Positions 16,787 to 24,893 of a DNA stretch of 36,439 nt are shown here, one piece after another. Source of the stretch: Chloroflexota bacterium (GTDB lineage Bacteria > Chloroflexota > Anaerolineae > Aggregatilineales > Phototrophicaceae). A model generated the notes under the pieces. That model had not been told where the DNA came from. It worked only from the letters and a program-made list of their open reading frames with translations, and made no database searches. Within the stretch, counting starts at the first letter, position 1. The number at the start of each line of letters is the position of its first letter. Location: the NCBI GenBank assembly GCA_011523515.1, contig WTGO01000059.1:1-36439 (forward strand), in the 5' to 3' direction. A program made the position numbers and the translations under genes.

Positions 16787-16811
16787 TTCTCATTACTTTG
16801 TTGGAACTACT
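16787..16811 (-). repeat. C-type repeat, reversed copy
   Basis: These 25 bases are the exact reverse complement of 19251-19275 (core GTAGTTCCAACAAAGTAATG). With 16701-16740 they form an imperfect inverted pair enclosing about 46 bases that include a GTCGCCCCTACAA REP remnant. Confidence 0.85.
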
Positions 16812-16883
16812 AAGGCACAAAGACATTTTACCCCCGAGTACACTGAGGGCAGGGAGAGGGCGAGCCAGGCTCGCCCCTACAAA
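16812..16883. repeat. A/B-like repeat followed by REP hairpin
   Basis: AAGGCACAAAG and CCCCGAGTACACTGAGGG units occupy 16812-16849. A REP with stem GGGCGAGCC / GGCTCGCCC sharing its central base pair and CTACAA tail follows at 16858-16882. Confidence 0.7.
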
Positions 16884-16904
16884 GTTCGCGGATTGGCGGG
16901 CGGG

Positions 16905-17816
16905 TCAGAGGGTCAGCTTTTGCGTTGGATCGGCGATGCCGACGCGGCGCAGCAACCACTCGATTTCGTCTAGCGTGCCGGCGTCGATGGGGTTGAAGGG
17001 TTCGCGCGGCGTGGCATTGGCGATGGCGCCGCGGCGATGCAGGAACGCTTTGCGAATGGTCAGGTTAATTTGCGGCTGATTCTCGTAGCGGATTAGCGGC
17101 AGGTAGCGGTCGAAGATGGCTTCGGCTTTGCCCGGTCGCCCGGCCTTATGCGCTTCGTAGACCGCCACCAGGATTTCGGTGAAGGCGAAGCCGGTCATGG
17201 TGCCGGATGCGCCGCGCCCCAATTCTTCAAGCAGGAACATGCCGCCCAGGCCGCCAAAGATCTCGAACTTGTCAGTGGCTGCTCGGATGGCGTCGATTTT
17301 CTGCATCAGCGGCGGGTCTTCCAGCTTGAGGTAGCGGGCGTTGGGTATGGCTTCGGCGATTTGCGCCAGCACGGCTGCAGACATGATGACATCGTTGACC
17401 GGCGGGAAGTCCTGTACGACGATGGCGCCGCTGATGGTCTCGGCGATTTCGCTGTATAGGGCCAGGATGACCGGGTCGGATTTGTCGTCCAGGGGTGGCG
17501 GCGCGATCATCACGCCGTCGGCGCCGGCGGCAAAGGCTGCCTGGCTGAGGGCGATGCAGGTGGCCAATTGGCTGTGGCTGGTACCGACCACGATGGGAAT
17601 AGCGCCGTTGACGGTTTCGACGACGGTATCCATGACGGCTTTGCGCTCGTCCACGCTGAGCTTGGCCGCTTCGCCCATGACGCCGAGGATGGTCAAGCCT
17701 TGCGCGCCGATGTCCATTTGAAAGCGCGTCAGACGCCGCAGGCTCTCGCAGTCGACCGCGTAGTCGGGGGTGAAGGGGGTGGCGAGAATGTTGAAAATGC
17801 CGCTGATTCGACTCAT
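16905..17816 (-). CDS. DapA-superfamily lyase/aldolase (not a true dihydrodipicolinate synthase)
   Basis: This 303-residue TIM-barrel protein keeps the Schiff-base lysine (RYLKLEDPP, Lys164) and the ILATPFTPDYAVD opening. Two catalytic features of DapA are changed. The threonine pair in GTTGE is replaced (GVMGE), and the tyrosine in the usual YN-P strand is replaced (VVQDFPP). It therefore probably acts on a 2-keto acid other than pyruvate plus aspartate semialdehyde. The ATG at 17816 overlaps the TGA of the amidohydrolase gene upstream by four bases, so the two are co-translated and probably act in one pathway. An upstream ATG at 17843 is less likely. Confidence 0.85.
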   Translation of the reverse strand: MSRISGIFNILATPFTPDYAVDCESLRRLTRFQMDIGAQGLTILGVMGEAAKLSVDERKAVMDTVVETVNGAIPIVVGTSHSQLATCIALSQAAFAAGADGVMIAPPPLDDKSDPVILALYSEIAETISGAIVVQDFPPVNDVIMSAAVLAQIAEAIPNARYLKLEDPPLMQKIDAIRAATDKFEIFGGLGGMFLLEELGRGASGTMTGFAFTEILVAVYEAHKAGRPGKAEAIFDRYLPLIRYENQPQINLTIRKAFLHRRGAIANATPREPFNPIDAGTLDEIEWLLRRVGIADPTQKLTL

Positions 17817-19069
17817 TTTTTCGCTCCAGTCTTCGTTTGCCACATGCGCTTGCCGGCGATGTAGACCTGCTCGACCCGCTCCAGCGCGCCCAGGTCGGTC
17901 AGGGGGTCGCCGTCCATGACGATGATATCGGCTGCTTTGCCGGTTTCAAGGCTGCCTAGGGTATCAGCCAGATTGTTGACGCCGGCGGCCACGCTGGTGG
18001 CGCTGCGCAGCGCGTCGTAGTTGTCGCGCTTTACGCCCAGCTCGACCATGAACTTCAGCTCGGGCGCGACGACCTCATGCCCGACTACGGGGCTGCCGGC
18101 GTCGGTGCCGAAGGCGATGGTGACGCCGGCCCGGGCCGCGCGGATGAGGCCGTCGAAGCGTTCTCGGCTAGCCACGGCGCGCCGGCGCTCGGCGATCTTC
18201 CATTCGGGAATATCGTATTGCCTGGCCAGCTCCGGCTGCGCTTGCATGACCAGCGGCGCGAAGGTGGTGACGATGGGGATGCCTTTGTCGAGCAGGAGCT
18301 GAATGGTCTCGTCGCTCATCGAGCCGCCGTGCTCAATGACATCGACGCCGAATTCCGCCACGCGTCGGATGACGGCGTCAAACGTGGCGTGGGCGGTGAT
18401 GGTCAAGCCGTTGCGGCGTGTCTCGTCAATGACGGCATGCAGTTCGGCATCAGTGAATTCGATGGTATCGTGGCTGGCCATGATCTTGATGAGGTCGGCG
18501 CCGTGCTTGACCTGATCGCGCACGGCCCGCCGCATCTCATCGGCGCCGCTGGCTTCGCGGCAGCACCAATAGGTATGCCCGCCGGTCTGCACGATGGCCT
18601 CGCCGGTGACGAGCAGGCGCGGACCGGGAAAGATGCCTTGCTCGACCGCCTGCTTGGCGAAGATATTGCTTTGGTTCATGCCCAGGTCGCGCACCAGGGT
18701 GATGCCGGCGCGCAGGCTCTTGAGCATGTTGCCGGCGCATTTGTAAGCGCTGATCTCGGACGGGTCGTCCAGGGATTGCCGCGCCAGGTCGTGCACGCCG
18801 TCCCAGGCCAGATGGGCGTGCGAATTGATCAGGCCGGGCATGATCGTCTTGCCGGCGCAGTCGATGCGCTTGGCGGTTGAGTTGCCCAAATCGCTCAGGC
18901 GGCCGACCGCTTGGATGTGACCGTCGACGATTTCGACGAAGCCGTCCGCGATGATTTCGTCGCCGCGGCAAGTGAGGACGCGCCCGCCGGCCAGGATGCG
19001 CGGCGGCGCGGGAATGTCGAACATGGGTTTGATGATCTTTTGGAAACGCCAGGCGGGTGCTTCGGGCAT
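17813..19069 (-). CDS. Metal-dependent amidohydrolase (imidazolonepropionase-like)
   Basis: This 418-residue enzyme belongs to the imidazolonepropionase/prolidase-like branch of the amidohydrolase superfamily. Metal ligands visible are His84 and His86 (NSHAHLAWD), the carboxylated-lysine candidate Lys195 (DLIKIMASH), His227 (ITAHATFD), His247 (VIEHGGS) and Asp323 (FGTDAGSP). The C-terminus returns to the small beta domain (LETGKAADIIVMDGDPL). The start has AGGA seven bases upstream. Members hydrolyse dipeptides, cyclic imides or lactones, so the substrate stays open. It is joined by an ATGA overlap to the lyase gene. Confidence 0.85.
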   Translation of the reverse strand: MPEAPAWRFQKIIKPMFDIPAPPRILAGGRVLTCRGDEIIADGFVEIVDGHIQAVGRLSDLGNSTAKRIDCAGKTIMPGLINSHAHLAWDGVHDLARQSLDDPSEISAYKCAGNMLKSLRAGITLVRDLGMNQSNIFAKQAVEQGIFPGPRLLVTGEAIVQTGGHTYWCCREASGADEMRRAVRDQVKHGADLIKIMASHDTIEFTDAELHAVIDETRRNGLTITAHATFDAVIRRVAEFGVDVIEHGGSMSDETIQLLLDKGIPIVTTFAPLVMQAQPELARQYDIPEWKIAERRRAVASRERFDGLIRAARAGVTIAFGTDAGSPVVGHEVVAPELKFMVELGVKRDNYDALRSATSVAAGVNNLADTLGSLETGKAADIIVMDGDPLTDLGALERVEQVYIAGKRMWQTKTGAKK

Positions 19070-19371
19070 GGGATTGTCCTATGCTGAGCGGACATGGTAG
19101 GGGATTTTTACCACAAAGGACACAAAGACACGAAGGGCACAAAGATTTTTTCCGGCGTCGGGGCGTGGCGGAAGTCGGATGGTGGGCGGGCAGGTTTCAG
19201 GATATTTTCACCACCGAGAACACCGAGATAATTTACCACAGAGGCACAGAAGTAGTTCCAACAAAGTAATGAGAATCGCAGCAGTAAGAAAGAAACTGCC
19301 AAAATAATCGTATGATTGTAGGGGCGAGCCAAGGCTCGCCCCTACGGATTCCGAAGTGAATGCGAGAGGCG
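19070..19371. repeat. Gap with A, B and C repeats and a fully symmetric REP
   Basis: This 302-base gap holds an A-type repeat (19110-19152), a B-type repeat (19209-19231), a C-type repeat (19234-19275) and a REP (19318-19345). In this REP the GTAG foot is present on both sides, giving a perfect 13+2+13 palindrome. All directional elements read plus. No gene was found. Confidence 0.75.
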
Positions 19372-20775
19372 TCAAAAGGCTTGGCTGACGCGGGTTGGGT
19401 CGGGGCGGACGAATTGGCCGTCGCCCGGCGCGCCGACGATTTCGCCGTCAAGGAAGACGGTTGCCCCGTTGACGATGGTGCGCTCTACCGCGCCCTGGAA
19501 GGTCATGCCGGCGTAGAGCTTGTCGCAGTCGCGGGCTTTGCTGAAGAGCCGCTCGGGGCTGATGGTCGTCTGCGCATCCGGGTTGTAGATGACGAGATCG
19601 GCGGCGGCGCCGATGCCGATATGCCCGCGCTGGGGATAGACGCCGAAGCGCTTGGCGCCGTTTGTGGCCAAGAGATCAACCGCTTTCTCGATGCTGATGC
19701 GCCCGCTGAGCGCTTCGTGCATCACACCCAGCAGCAGCTCCTCGACGCCCGGCGCGCCCGGCGGCGTGGCCCAGATGTCTTCGCGCGCGCTCTCTTTTTC
19801 GTCCACCGTGAAGGGCGAATGGTCGGTGGTGATGGCCATCAGCGTGCCGTCCAGCAGGCCGTCCCAGAGCGCCGCTTGATCGTCGACTGTGCGCAAAGGC
19901 GGGTTGATCTTGGCGTAGGGACCGACGCGTTCCAGATCGGCTTCGGTGAAGAAGAGGTAGTGCGGGCAGGTTTCGGCGCTGGCAGTGGCGCCGGTCGCTT
20001 TGAAGCGCCGGATGACGGCCAGGGCTTGGGCGCAGCTGACGTGGGCGATATGCAGGTTGGCGCCGATACTCTCGTTGAGGGTCAGCAGGGTGGCGATGGC
20101 TTGCGCCTCGACATGAGGCGGGCGGGATTCGCCGTGGGCGGGCACATCGTTGCGCCCGGCGGCGATCAGCTGCGCGGTATGCCATTCCAATAGCTGGTTG
20201 TTTTCGGCGTGCACGGCGCAGACCAAGCCGGTCTCGGCAACAAGTTGCAGGGCTTGATATTGCTCCGGTGTATGCGGCAGGCAGAGGCCTTCGAATTCGT
20301 CATCGCGTCCTTTGGGAGCAGCGGTCATGAAGATTTTGAAAGCGATGGCGCCTTCGTCAACCATGTCGGCGATGGCGGCGCGATCGAGCAAGCCGGGCGC
20401 GCCGTACAAGCCGAAATTAACGTAGGCGTCGCGCTCGGCCAGCCCGCGGCGCATGCGGAAGATCTCGCCGGTGGCGCAGCAGGGCTTGGAGATGGGCATC
20501 TCGAAGACGGTTGTAACGCCGCCGGCGGCCGCCGCGCGCGTCTCGGTGGCGAAGTCGCCGCGCTGGGGATAAGCCGGGGCGCGACAGTGGAAGTGGATGT
20601 CGATGGCGCCGGGCAGCAGCAGCTTGCCGGCCGCGTCGATGGTTTCGGCGGAGTTGATGCCGTTGGAGTCGGCCGTCAGGAGGGCGATGCGTCCGGCGCG
20701 GATGCCGACATCGAGCCGCGCGATGCCGGTCTCGAGTACGACCCGGGCGTTGGTGATCAGGGTGTCTAGTTGCAC
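19372..20775 (-). CDS. Allantoinase/dihydroorotase-like cyclic amidohydrolase
   Basis: This 467-residue enzyme should open a cyclic ureide. Metal ligands are His61 and His63 (DIHFHCRAP), Lys147 as carboxylated lysine (AFKIFM), His189 (VHAENN), His245 (HIAHVS) and Asp318 (TTDHSPF). It is closest in pattern to allantoinase and dihydroorotase class I. Pyrimidine synthesis genes are absent nearby, so a catabolic role is more likely. The start is GTG at 20775 with AAGGA seven bases upstream. A longer frame begins inside a REP at 20812 and is rejected. Allantoinase is not proven; other ureidohydrolases share this pattern. Confidence 0.82.
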   Translation of the reverse strand: MQLDTLITNARVVLETGIARLDVGIRAGRIALLTADSNGINSAETIDAAGKLLLPGAIDIHFHCRAPAYPQRGDFATETRAAAAGGVTTVFEMPISKPCCATGEIFRMRRGLAERDAYVNFGLYGAPGLLDRAAIADMVDEGAIAFKIFMTAAPKGRDDEFEGLCLPHTPEQYQALQLVAETGLVCAVHAENNQLLEWHTAQLIAAGRNDVPAHGESRPPHVEAQAIATLLTLNESIGANLHIAHVSCAQALAVIRRFKATGATASAETCPHYLFFTEADLERVGPYAKINPPLRTVDDQAALWDGLLDGTLMAITTDHSPFTVDEKESAREDIWATPPGAPGVEELLLGVMHEALSGRISIEKAVDLLATNGAKRFGVYPQRGHIGIGAAADLVIYNPDAQTTISPERLFSKARDCDKLYAGMTFQGAVERTIVNGATVFLDGEIVGAPGDGQFVRPDPTRVSQAF

Positions 20776-20799
20776 AGTCTAGTCCTTTTCGCTGTCGGT

Positions 20800-20826
20800 G
20801 CGGGCGAGCCAAGGCTCGCCCCTACA
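20800..20826 (-). repeat. REP-like hairpin
   Basis: Canonical stem GGGCGAGCC, AA, GGCTCGCCC with CTACA tail on the plus strand, upstream of the allantoinase-like gene. Confidence 0.85.
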
Positions 20827-20839
20827 AATTTGCGTTATG

Positions 20840-20868
20840 GCGGGCGGCGCGGTGGGTCGCCCCTACGG
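20840..20868 (-). repeat. REP-like hairpin, variant stem
   Basis: GGGCGGCGCGGTGGGTCGCCC with CTACGG tail. It follows the previous copy by 13 bases, in the same orientation; the loop end has drifted. Confidence 0.65.
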
Positions 20869-20918
20869 CTTTGTGTGTTGTGTTGGCGGGCGTTTTAGCC
20901 AAACGCCCATACAGAGCG

Positions 20919-22070
20919 CTAGTTTGCGTAGAGCGTCCGGCGTACAAAGTCGAGCAGGATGTCGGTGGTCAGAGCGTAGTCATCCAGGCGCACATGCTCG
21001 TCGGCGGCGTGGGCGACTTCGTAACTGCCGGGGCCGAAGATGATCATATCGCCGCGGGCCAGATCCATCAGGTGCTTGGCATCGCTGCCGGGCAGGTAGC
21101 CGACCGGTCCCGGATCATCGTCCAGCCGTTGACGCACGCAATCCATGAAGCGGCGCGCGTGGTTGGTATTCAGCGCCGAGTCGAACCAGCGCGAATAGAC
21201 GAAGTCGCCGATGCTGGCCGCAGCCGGTTCCAAATGCAGCGACTCGACTACCGCGCGCAATTCGCCGACCACATCTTCGGGTTTTTCGCCGGGGATCATG
21301 CGTCGATCGAGCTGGATGGCGCAGGCGTCGGGCACGGCGTTGGCGGTGCTGCCGCCGGCGATGACGCCGATATTGCAGGTGGGCACGCCGACGACGGGAT
21401 GGATCAGGCGCGAAAGGTCGTGGTGATAGCGTTCCAGGGCGGCGATGATTCTGGACATGGCCACGATGGCGTTGACGCCGCGGTCGGGGTTGGTGGCGTG
21501 GACGGATTTGCCGGTGGTGCGGACGGTTGCGCGCAGCACGCCTTTATGCGCGGTGGCTACTTTGTTGCCGGTTTGCTCGCCCACGACGATGAAGTCGCAG
21601 ACGGGCAGATGTCCGTTGTCCGCCAGCCACTTGGCGCCCAGCTGGCCGCCGACTTCTTCTTCGGCCCCCGCCACCAGGACCAGCGAGCCCTTCAGTTCCG
21701 GCTGGCGCGCCGCGTCCATCATCACCAGCATCATGGACGCCAGCACAGCTTTGTCGTCAATGCTGCCTTTGCCGTAGAGGGCGCCATTGCGGACGACGCC
21801 GGCGTAGGGATCGACGCTCCAATTTTGGGCTTCGGTGGCGCCGATGGGCACGGTGTCGATATGGGCGTGCAGCATGATACGCGGCTCGCCCCGGCCCAGG
21901 GTCGCGATTGTGTTGCGGGCGTAAGACTTCTGCGCGGGCGCCGGCTGCCGCACTTCGCAGCCGATGGCGCGCATCTGCCCGGCGACGAAATCGGCCAGAG
22001 CGATGGTATCGCCCGGCGGATTGGGCGAGGGGATGCGCACCAGCCGCAGCAAAAGCTCGACGGCATCCAT
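20919..22070 (-). CDS. M20-family zinc hydrolase (ArgE/DapE-like)
   Basis: This 383-residue enzyme has the two-zinc site of the M20 family. HAHIDTVP (His70, with catalytic Asp72), GKGSIDDK (Asp105) and AEEEVGG (catalytic Glu138, ligand Glu139) are seen, plus the dimerisation lid around GKSVHATNP. Such enzymes deacylate amino acids or cleave carbamoyl or dipeptide bonds. The ATG comes directly after the stop of the VOC gene, so the two are coupled. In this setting hydrolysis of an N-acyl or N-carbamoyl product of ring opening is possible, but that is an inference. Confidence 0.88.
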   Translation of the reverse strand: MDAVELLLRLVRIPSPNPPGDTIALADFVAGQMRAIGCEVRQPAPAQKSYARNTIATLGRGEPRIMLHAHIDTVPIGATEAQNWSVDPYAGVVRNGALYGKGSIDDKAVLASMMLVMMDAARQPELKGSLVLVAGAEEEVGGQLGAKWLADNGHLPVCDFIVVGEQTGNKVATAHKGVLRATVRTTGKSVHATNPDRGVNAIVAMSRIIAALERYHHDLSRLIHPVVGVPTCNIGVIAGGSTANAVPDACAIQLDRRMIPGEKPEDVVGELRAVVESLHLEPAAASIGDFVYSRWFDSALNTNHARRFMDCVRQRLDDDPGPVGYLPGSDAKHLMDLARGDMIIFGPGSYEVAHAADEHVRLDDYALTTDILLDFVRRTLYAN

Positions 22071-22535
22071 CTAAATGCCCTTTACGGCTTTGTATTGTTC
22101 CAGTTCTTCCGGCGTATAGACCTGCATCAGCTCCAGCTCGACGCCGCCGGCTTCCTGTTCCAGGAAGGCGACCCAGCCTTCGGGATGCACATGGCTGCCT
22201 TTGACCTTGCAGGCGGCGCATTCCTTGAGCGTCGCGCCTTTGGCTTGGGCGTCCGCGAGGGCTTCGTCGATGTTGGGCACGGCGTAGCAGATATGGTGCA
22301 GGCCTTCGTAGCCGCGGTCTTTGATCCAGGCGTCGTAGCGGCCGCCGGCGTCCATGGATTGGCAGAGCTGATATTCGACATCGCCGACGTTGAAGATGGC
22401 GACCACATTGCGCGACTTGTCGTATTCGTGTACTTCGGCATCGTGGCCCACGCCGATGAATTCTTGATAGTGCTGCAGGGCTCCGCGAGCGTCGCTAACG
22501 GCGAAGGCCATGTGTTTGATGTATCTTTCGCGCAT
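22071..22535 (-). CDS. VOC-superfamily protein (glyoxalase/epimerase-like)
   Basis: This 154-residue protein has the paired beta-alpha-beta-beta-beta modules of the vicinal oxygen chelate fold. Candidate metal ligands are His8 (IKHMAFAVSD), the histidine pair in GLHHICYAV and the glutamate in GVELELMQV. The arrangement resembles methylmalonyl-CoA epimerase. AAAGGAG lies eight bases before the ATG. There is no gap to the M20 gene. It may be an epimerase or lyase for the same substrate group; the reaction cannot be told from sequence. Confidence 0.82.
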   Translation of the reverse strand: MRERYIKHMAFAVSDARGALQHYQEFIGVGHDAEVHEYDKSRNVVAIFNVGDVEYQLCQSMDAGGRYDAWIKDRGYEGLHHICYAVPNIDEALADAQAKGATLKECAACKVKGSHVHPEGWVAFLEQEAGGVELELMQVYTPEELEQYKAVKGI

Positions 22536-22671
22536 AAGTCATTCTCCTTTGAATTGGCGGGCGACTCACAAAGTCGCTCCTGCATTATTCGGCTGTTGCC
22601 CAGGCGCGGCAAGGGCGGCCTGGGCAGTTTCGCGTTTTGACGGGTCCCTACAGATTGGTATCGGAAGCAGG
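22536..22671. repeat. Gap with REP variant
   Basis: A REP variant at 22556-22584 has stem GGGCGACT / AGTCGCTCC around CACAA, with a CTGCA tail. A further CCCTACAG remnant is near 22650. Nothing else was seen. Confidence 0.6.
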
Positions 22672-23211
22672 TCAGTCTTGCGGGAAGCGTTCCCAATGCG
22701 TCAGGTCGCGCCAGGTGATTTTCTTCCAGGTTTTCATGCCGCGTCGAGTCGATTCGGCCTTGTGCCCGATGCAGATGAACATCTCGGGCGAGTAGCTGTC
22801 GGGCAGGTTCAGGATGACGCTTATGGCTGCTTTACTGTAGGAGGTGACGGGCCCGGAGGCCAGGCCGATGCCGTGGGCAGCCAGCATGATGGTTTGCGCG
22901 GCGGTGCCCACATCAATCAGCAGGGCGCGGTCGCTGGCTGGCAAACTGTGCTCGATCATGACGTCTTCGTTGAGGCAGAGCAGAATCAGCGCGGGCGCCT
23001 TCTGAAACATGCCGGGCGAGACGAGCCGGATTAGCCGCCGCGTTTCCTCGTCTTCAATGACGACAAATCGTATCGGGCGCAAGTTTCCGCCGCTTGGCGC
23101 CCAGCGCGCCGCTTCCAGAATAGTCTCGATCTGCTCGCGGCTGACTGGCTCGTCGGACATCTCCCGCACGACGCGGCGCGTGCGGATATTGTTCAGCGCG
23201 TCTTCGCTCAT
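22672..23211 (-). CDS. Nitroreductase-family FMN oxidoreductase
   Basis: This 179-residue protein has the nitroreductase N-terminus (RTRRVVREMSDEPVSREQIE, then AARWAPSGGNLRP) that binds FMN phosphate and the later region AAQTIMLAAHGIGLASG. The ATG at 23211 overlaps the previous stop (ATGA) and has GGAGG seven bases upstream, so the frame extending to 23250 is rejected. The family reduces nitro groups, quinones or enones with NAD(P)H; the substrate is unknown. Co-translation with a DUF6092-like protein suggests the two act together. Confidence 0.87.
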   Translation of the reverse strand: MSEDALNNIRTRRVVREMSDEPVSREQIETILEAARWAPSGGNLRPIRFVVIEDEETRRLIRLVSPGMFQKAPALILLCLNEDVMIEHSLPASDRALLIDVGTAAQTIMLAAHGIGLASGPVTSYSKAAISVILNLPDSYSPEMFICIGHKAESTRRGMKTWKKITWRDLTHWERFPQD

Positions 23212-23531
23212 GAGGCGTCCTCCCCCAGCGAACTGTGCTCCAGGAGGCATTGGGCGACATCGCGGCAGAGCCCGTCCAGGCCGGCGGCGTAGGCGTCTAC
23301 ATCGGACATCGTCATGCGCAATTCAGGAATGCGCTCGATATTGCCCTGGAGGAACTGGCGCGATTTTTTTGACGCCCGCTTGACAATTGCGTCGCTCAGC
23401 CTTTCTGTCGCAGTCAGCAGCCGCATGGGCGCGTAATGCGCCGGCTCGTCCATTTGGATGCGCGCCGAGGTGATCAGCAGCGCCAGCAGTTCGATGGCCT
23501 CGTCTTCTTTCAGTACCCAATTTTCGCTCAT
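23208..23531 (-). CDS. Small DUF6092-like helical protein
   Basis: This 107-residue, mostly helical protein has a conserved-looking core (LLALLITSARIQMDEPAHYAP, then RLLTATERLSDAI) that I recall from DUF6092 proteins; the match is from memory. GAGGGA lies six bases before the ATG. It overlaps the nitroreductase gene by four bases and is the first gene of that unit. No catalytic motif or metal site is obvious. It could be a partner or regulator of the nitroreductase. Confidence 0.7.
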   Translation of the reverse strand: MSENWVLKEDEAIELLALLITSARIQMDEPAHYAPMRLLTATERLSDAIVKRASKKSRQFLQGNIERIPELRMTMSDVDAYAAGLDGLCRDVAQCLLEHSSLGEDAS

Positions 23532-23951
23532 TCACGGTCCCTCGTCTCTACGGATTGCGCCATGACCCAGCGCGGTACTCAGTGAGCGCGTGTGGCAAGT
23601 ATATCCGCACATCAGTGAATTGGCGAAATCCACACCGGGTAATTCACCACAAAGGACACAAAGGCACGAAGGGCACAAAGATTTTTTCACTAATGAGAGG
23701 GAGAGCTATTGCTCTCCCCTGCGGTTTCCAGCGTGAATGCGACTGGGAACAGGGCGCGTTTGATAAGAAATAGGGCACAGAGTTTTTTTGTTTGGCTGGT
23801 GAAGTTATCATTATGGTGGATATCAGCACTTCTCGGCGGGCGTTTACTTGACGGCAGCCTGTAGTCGCTGGAGTTGCGCATCGCGCGGGTTTGCAGGTTG
23901 GGCGCAGGTTGCAGTGATCTTTACACCGCCGAGTACACAGAGGGCGATGCG
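23532..23951. repeat. Gap with A repeat, REP variant and B remnant
   Basis: This 420-base gap between divergent genes holds an A-type repeat (23644-23687), a REP variant (23695-23724; stem GGGAGAGC / GCTCTCCC around TATT, tail CTGCGG) and a B-like remnant at 23922-23945. The stretch 23730-23920 shows nothing recognisable. Short open frames here lack ribosome sites and protein-like composition. Confidence 0.6.
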
Positions 23952-24893
23952 ATGAAACGTGTCATCGTCACAGGCGCCAACGGCTTCGTCGGCTGCAATA
24001 TTGTCGGCGCGCTACTGGCCGCCGGTTACACGGTTTTGGCCGCCGATTTCGCCTTTGACAACCCGGCCTACAAGCGCCTGGCAGGTGATAATATACGGTG
24101 TATTACGACAGATTGTGTGAATCTGCCGCCGCTGAGCGCCGATGCCTTGATTCATGCCGCTGCTGTAACTGCCACGCCGGCTGCCCGAGGCGAAAGCCCG
24201 GAAGACAATCTGCGCGCCAATATCGAGCCGCTGCTGGCGGTCAGCGAATATGTGGAAGCGCGGCGGATCCAGCGGGCTATCTTCATAAGTTCGACCGCCG
24301 TCTTCCGTCAGGCGCCGAGCGGTGAACGCCGCGAATCCGACCCGCCGCAGCCGCTGGATACGTACAGCGTGGCCAAGGCGCTGCTGGAGCACACGGTGGC
24401 GACATTGCGGACCGAATATGACCGCGATGTCGTGGCGGTTCGGCTGAGCGCGATCTACGGCCCCTGCGAATACGCGCGCTCGACCCGACCCCGCTTGAGC
24501 GCGGTCGCGACCATGATGCGGGAGGCGCTGCGGCAGGGCGAAATCACTGTTGAAGCGCCGGGCGAGATGCGCCGCTGGACTTACGCGCCCGATATCGGAC
24601 GCGCCTTGATTGCGCTGCTAGAAGCCGACACGCTGCGCCACAGCCTATATCAGTTGGAGGGCGGCGAAGCTCTGTCCAACCTGGCGGTGGCGCGTCAAAT
24701 TTCACGCGTCTGCGCTGGTGTTGCGTTACGGGTCAGCGAAGAGGCGCCGCCCGCACGGCCCGCGCCTGGGTTGGTCGGCAGCGCGCCGGGCCGCCTGCAG
24801 CGAGACACCGGCTTCGACGATTGGACGCCGATGAACGCTGAAACGCTTTCCGCTACGCTGGACAGCCTGCGCTCGGGAGCAGGGCATGCTTAA
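23952..24893 (+). CDS. NAD-dependent epimerase/dehydratase (extended SDR)
   Basis: Starting at ATG 23952 gives 313 residues. The N-terminal nucleotide-binding motif is VTGANGFVG. The catalytic serine/threonine stretch is FISSTAVF and the Tyr-Lys pair is in YSVAKAL, as in extended short-chain dehydrogenases that act on nucleotide sugars or onward steps of sugar catabolism. The longer frame to 23874 translates the B-like repeat and is rejected; that repeat supplies an AGAGGG ahead of the ATG. It overlaps the next gene by eight bases, so the two are coupled. Confidence 0.86.
   Translation: MKRVIVTGANGFVGCNIVGALLAAGYTVLAADFAFDNPAYKRLAGDNIRCITTDCVNLPPLSADALIHAAAVTATPAARGESPEDNLRANIEPLLAVSEYVEARRIQRAIFISSTAVFRQAPSGERRESDPPQPLDTYSVAKALLEHTVATLRTEYDRDVVAVRLSAIYGPCEYARSTRPRLSAVATMMREALRQGEITVEAPGEMRRWTYAPDIGRALIALLEADTLRHSLYQLEGGEALSNLAVARQISRVCAGVALRVSEEAPPARPAPGLVGSAPGRLQRDTGFDDWTPMNAETLSATLDSLRSGAGHA

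Noticed and set aside
20871..22640. Plus-strand open frame of 589 codons opposite the M20 and VOC genes
   Set aside because: Low-complexity Gly/Val/Asp/His composition typical of antisense frames; both minus-strand genes have catalytic motifs and ribosome sites.
23555..23881. Short open frames in the 420-base gap
   Set aside because: They run through repeats, lack ribosome sites and have no protein-like pattern.
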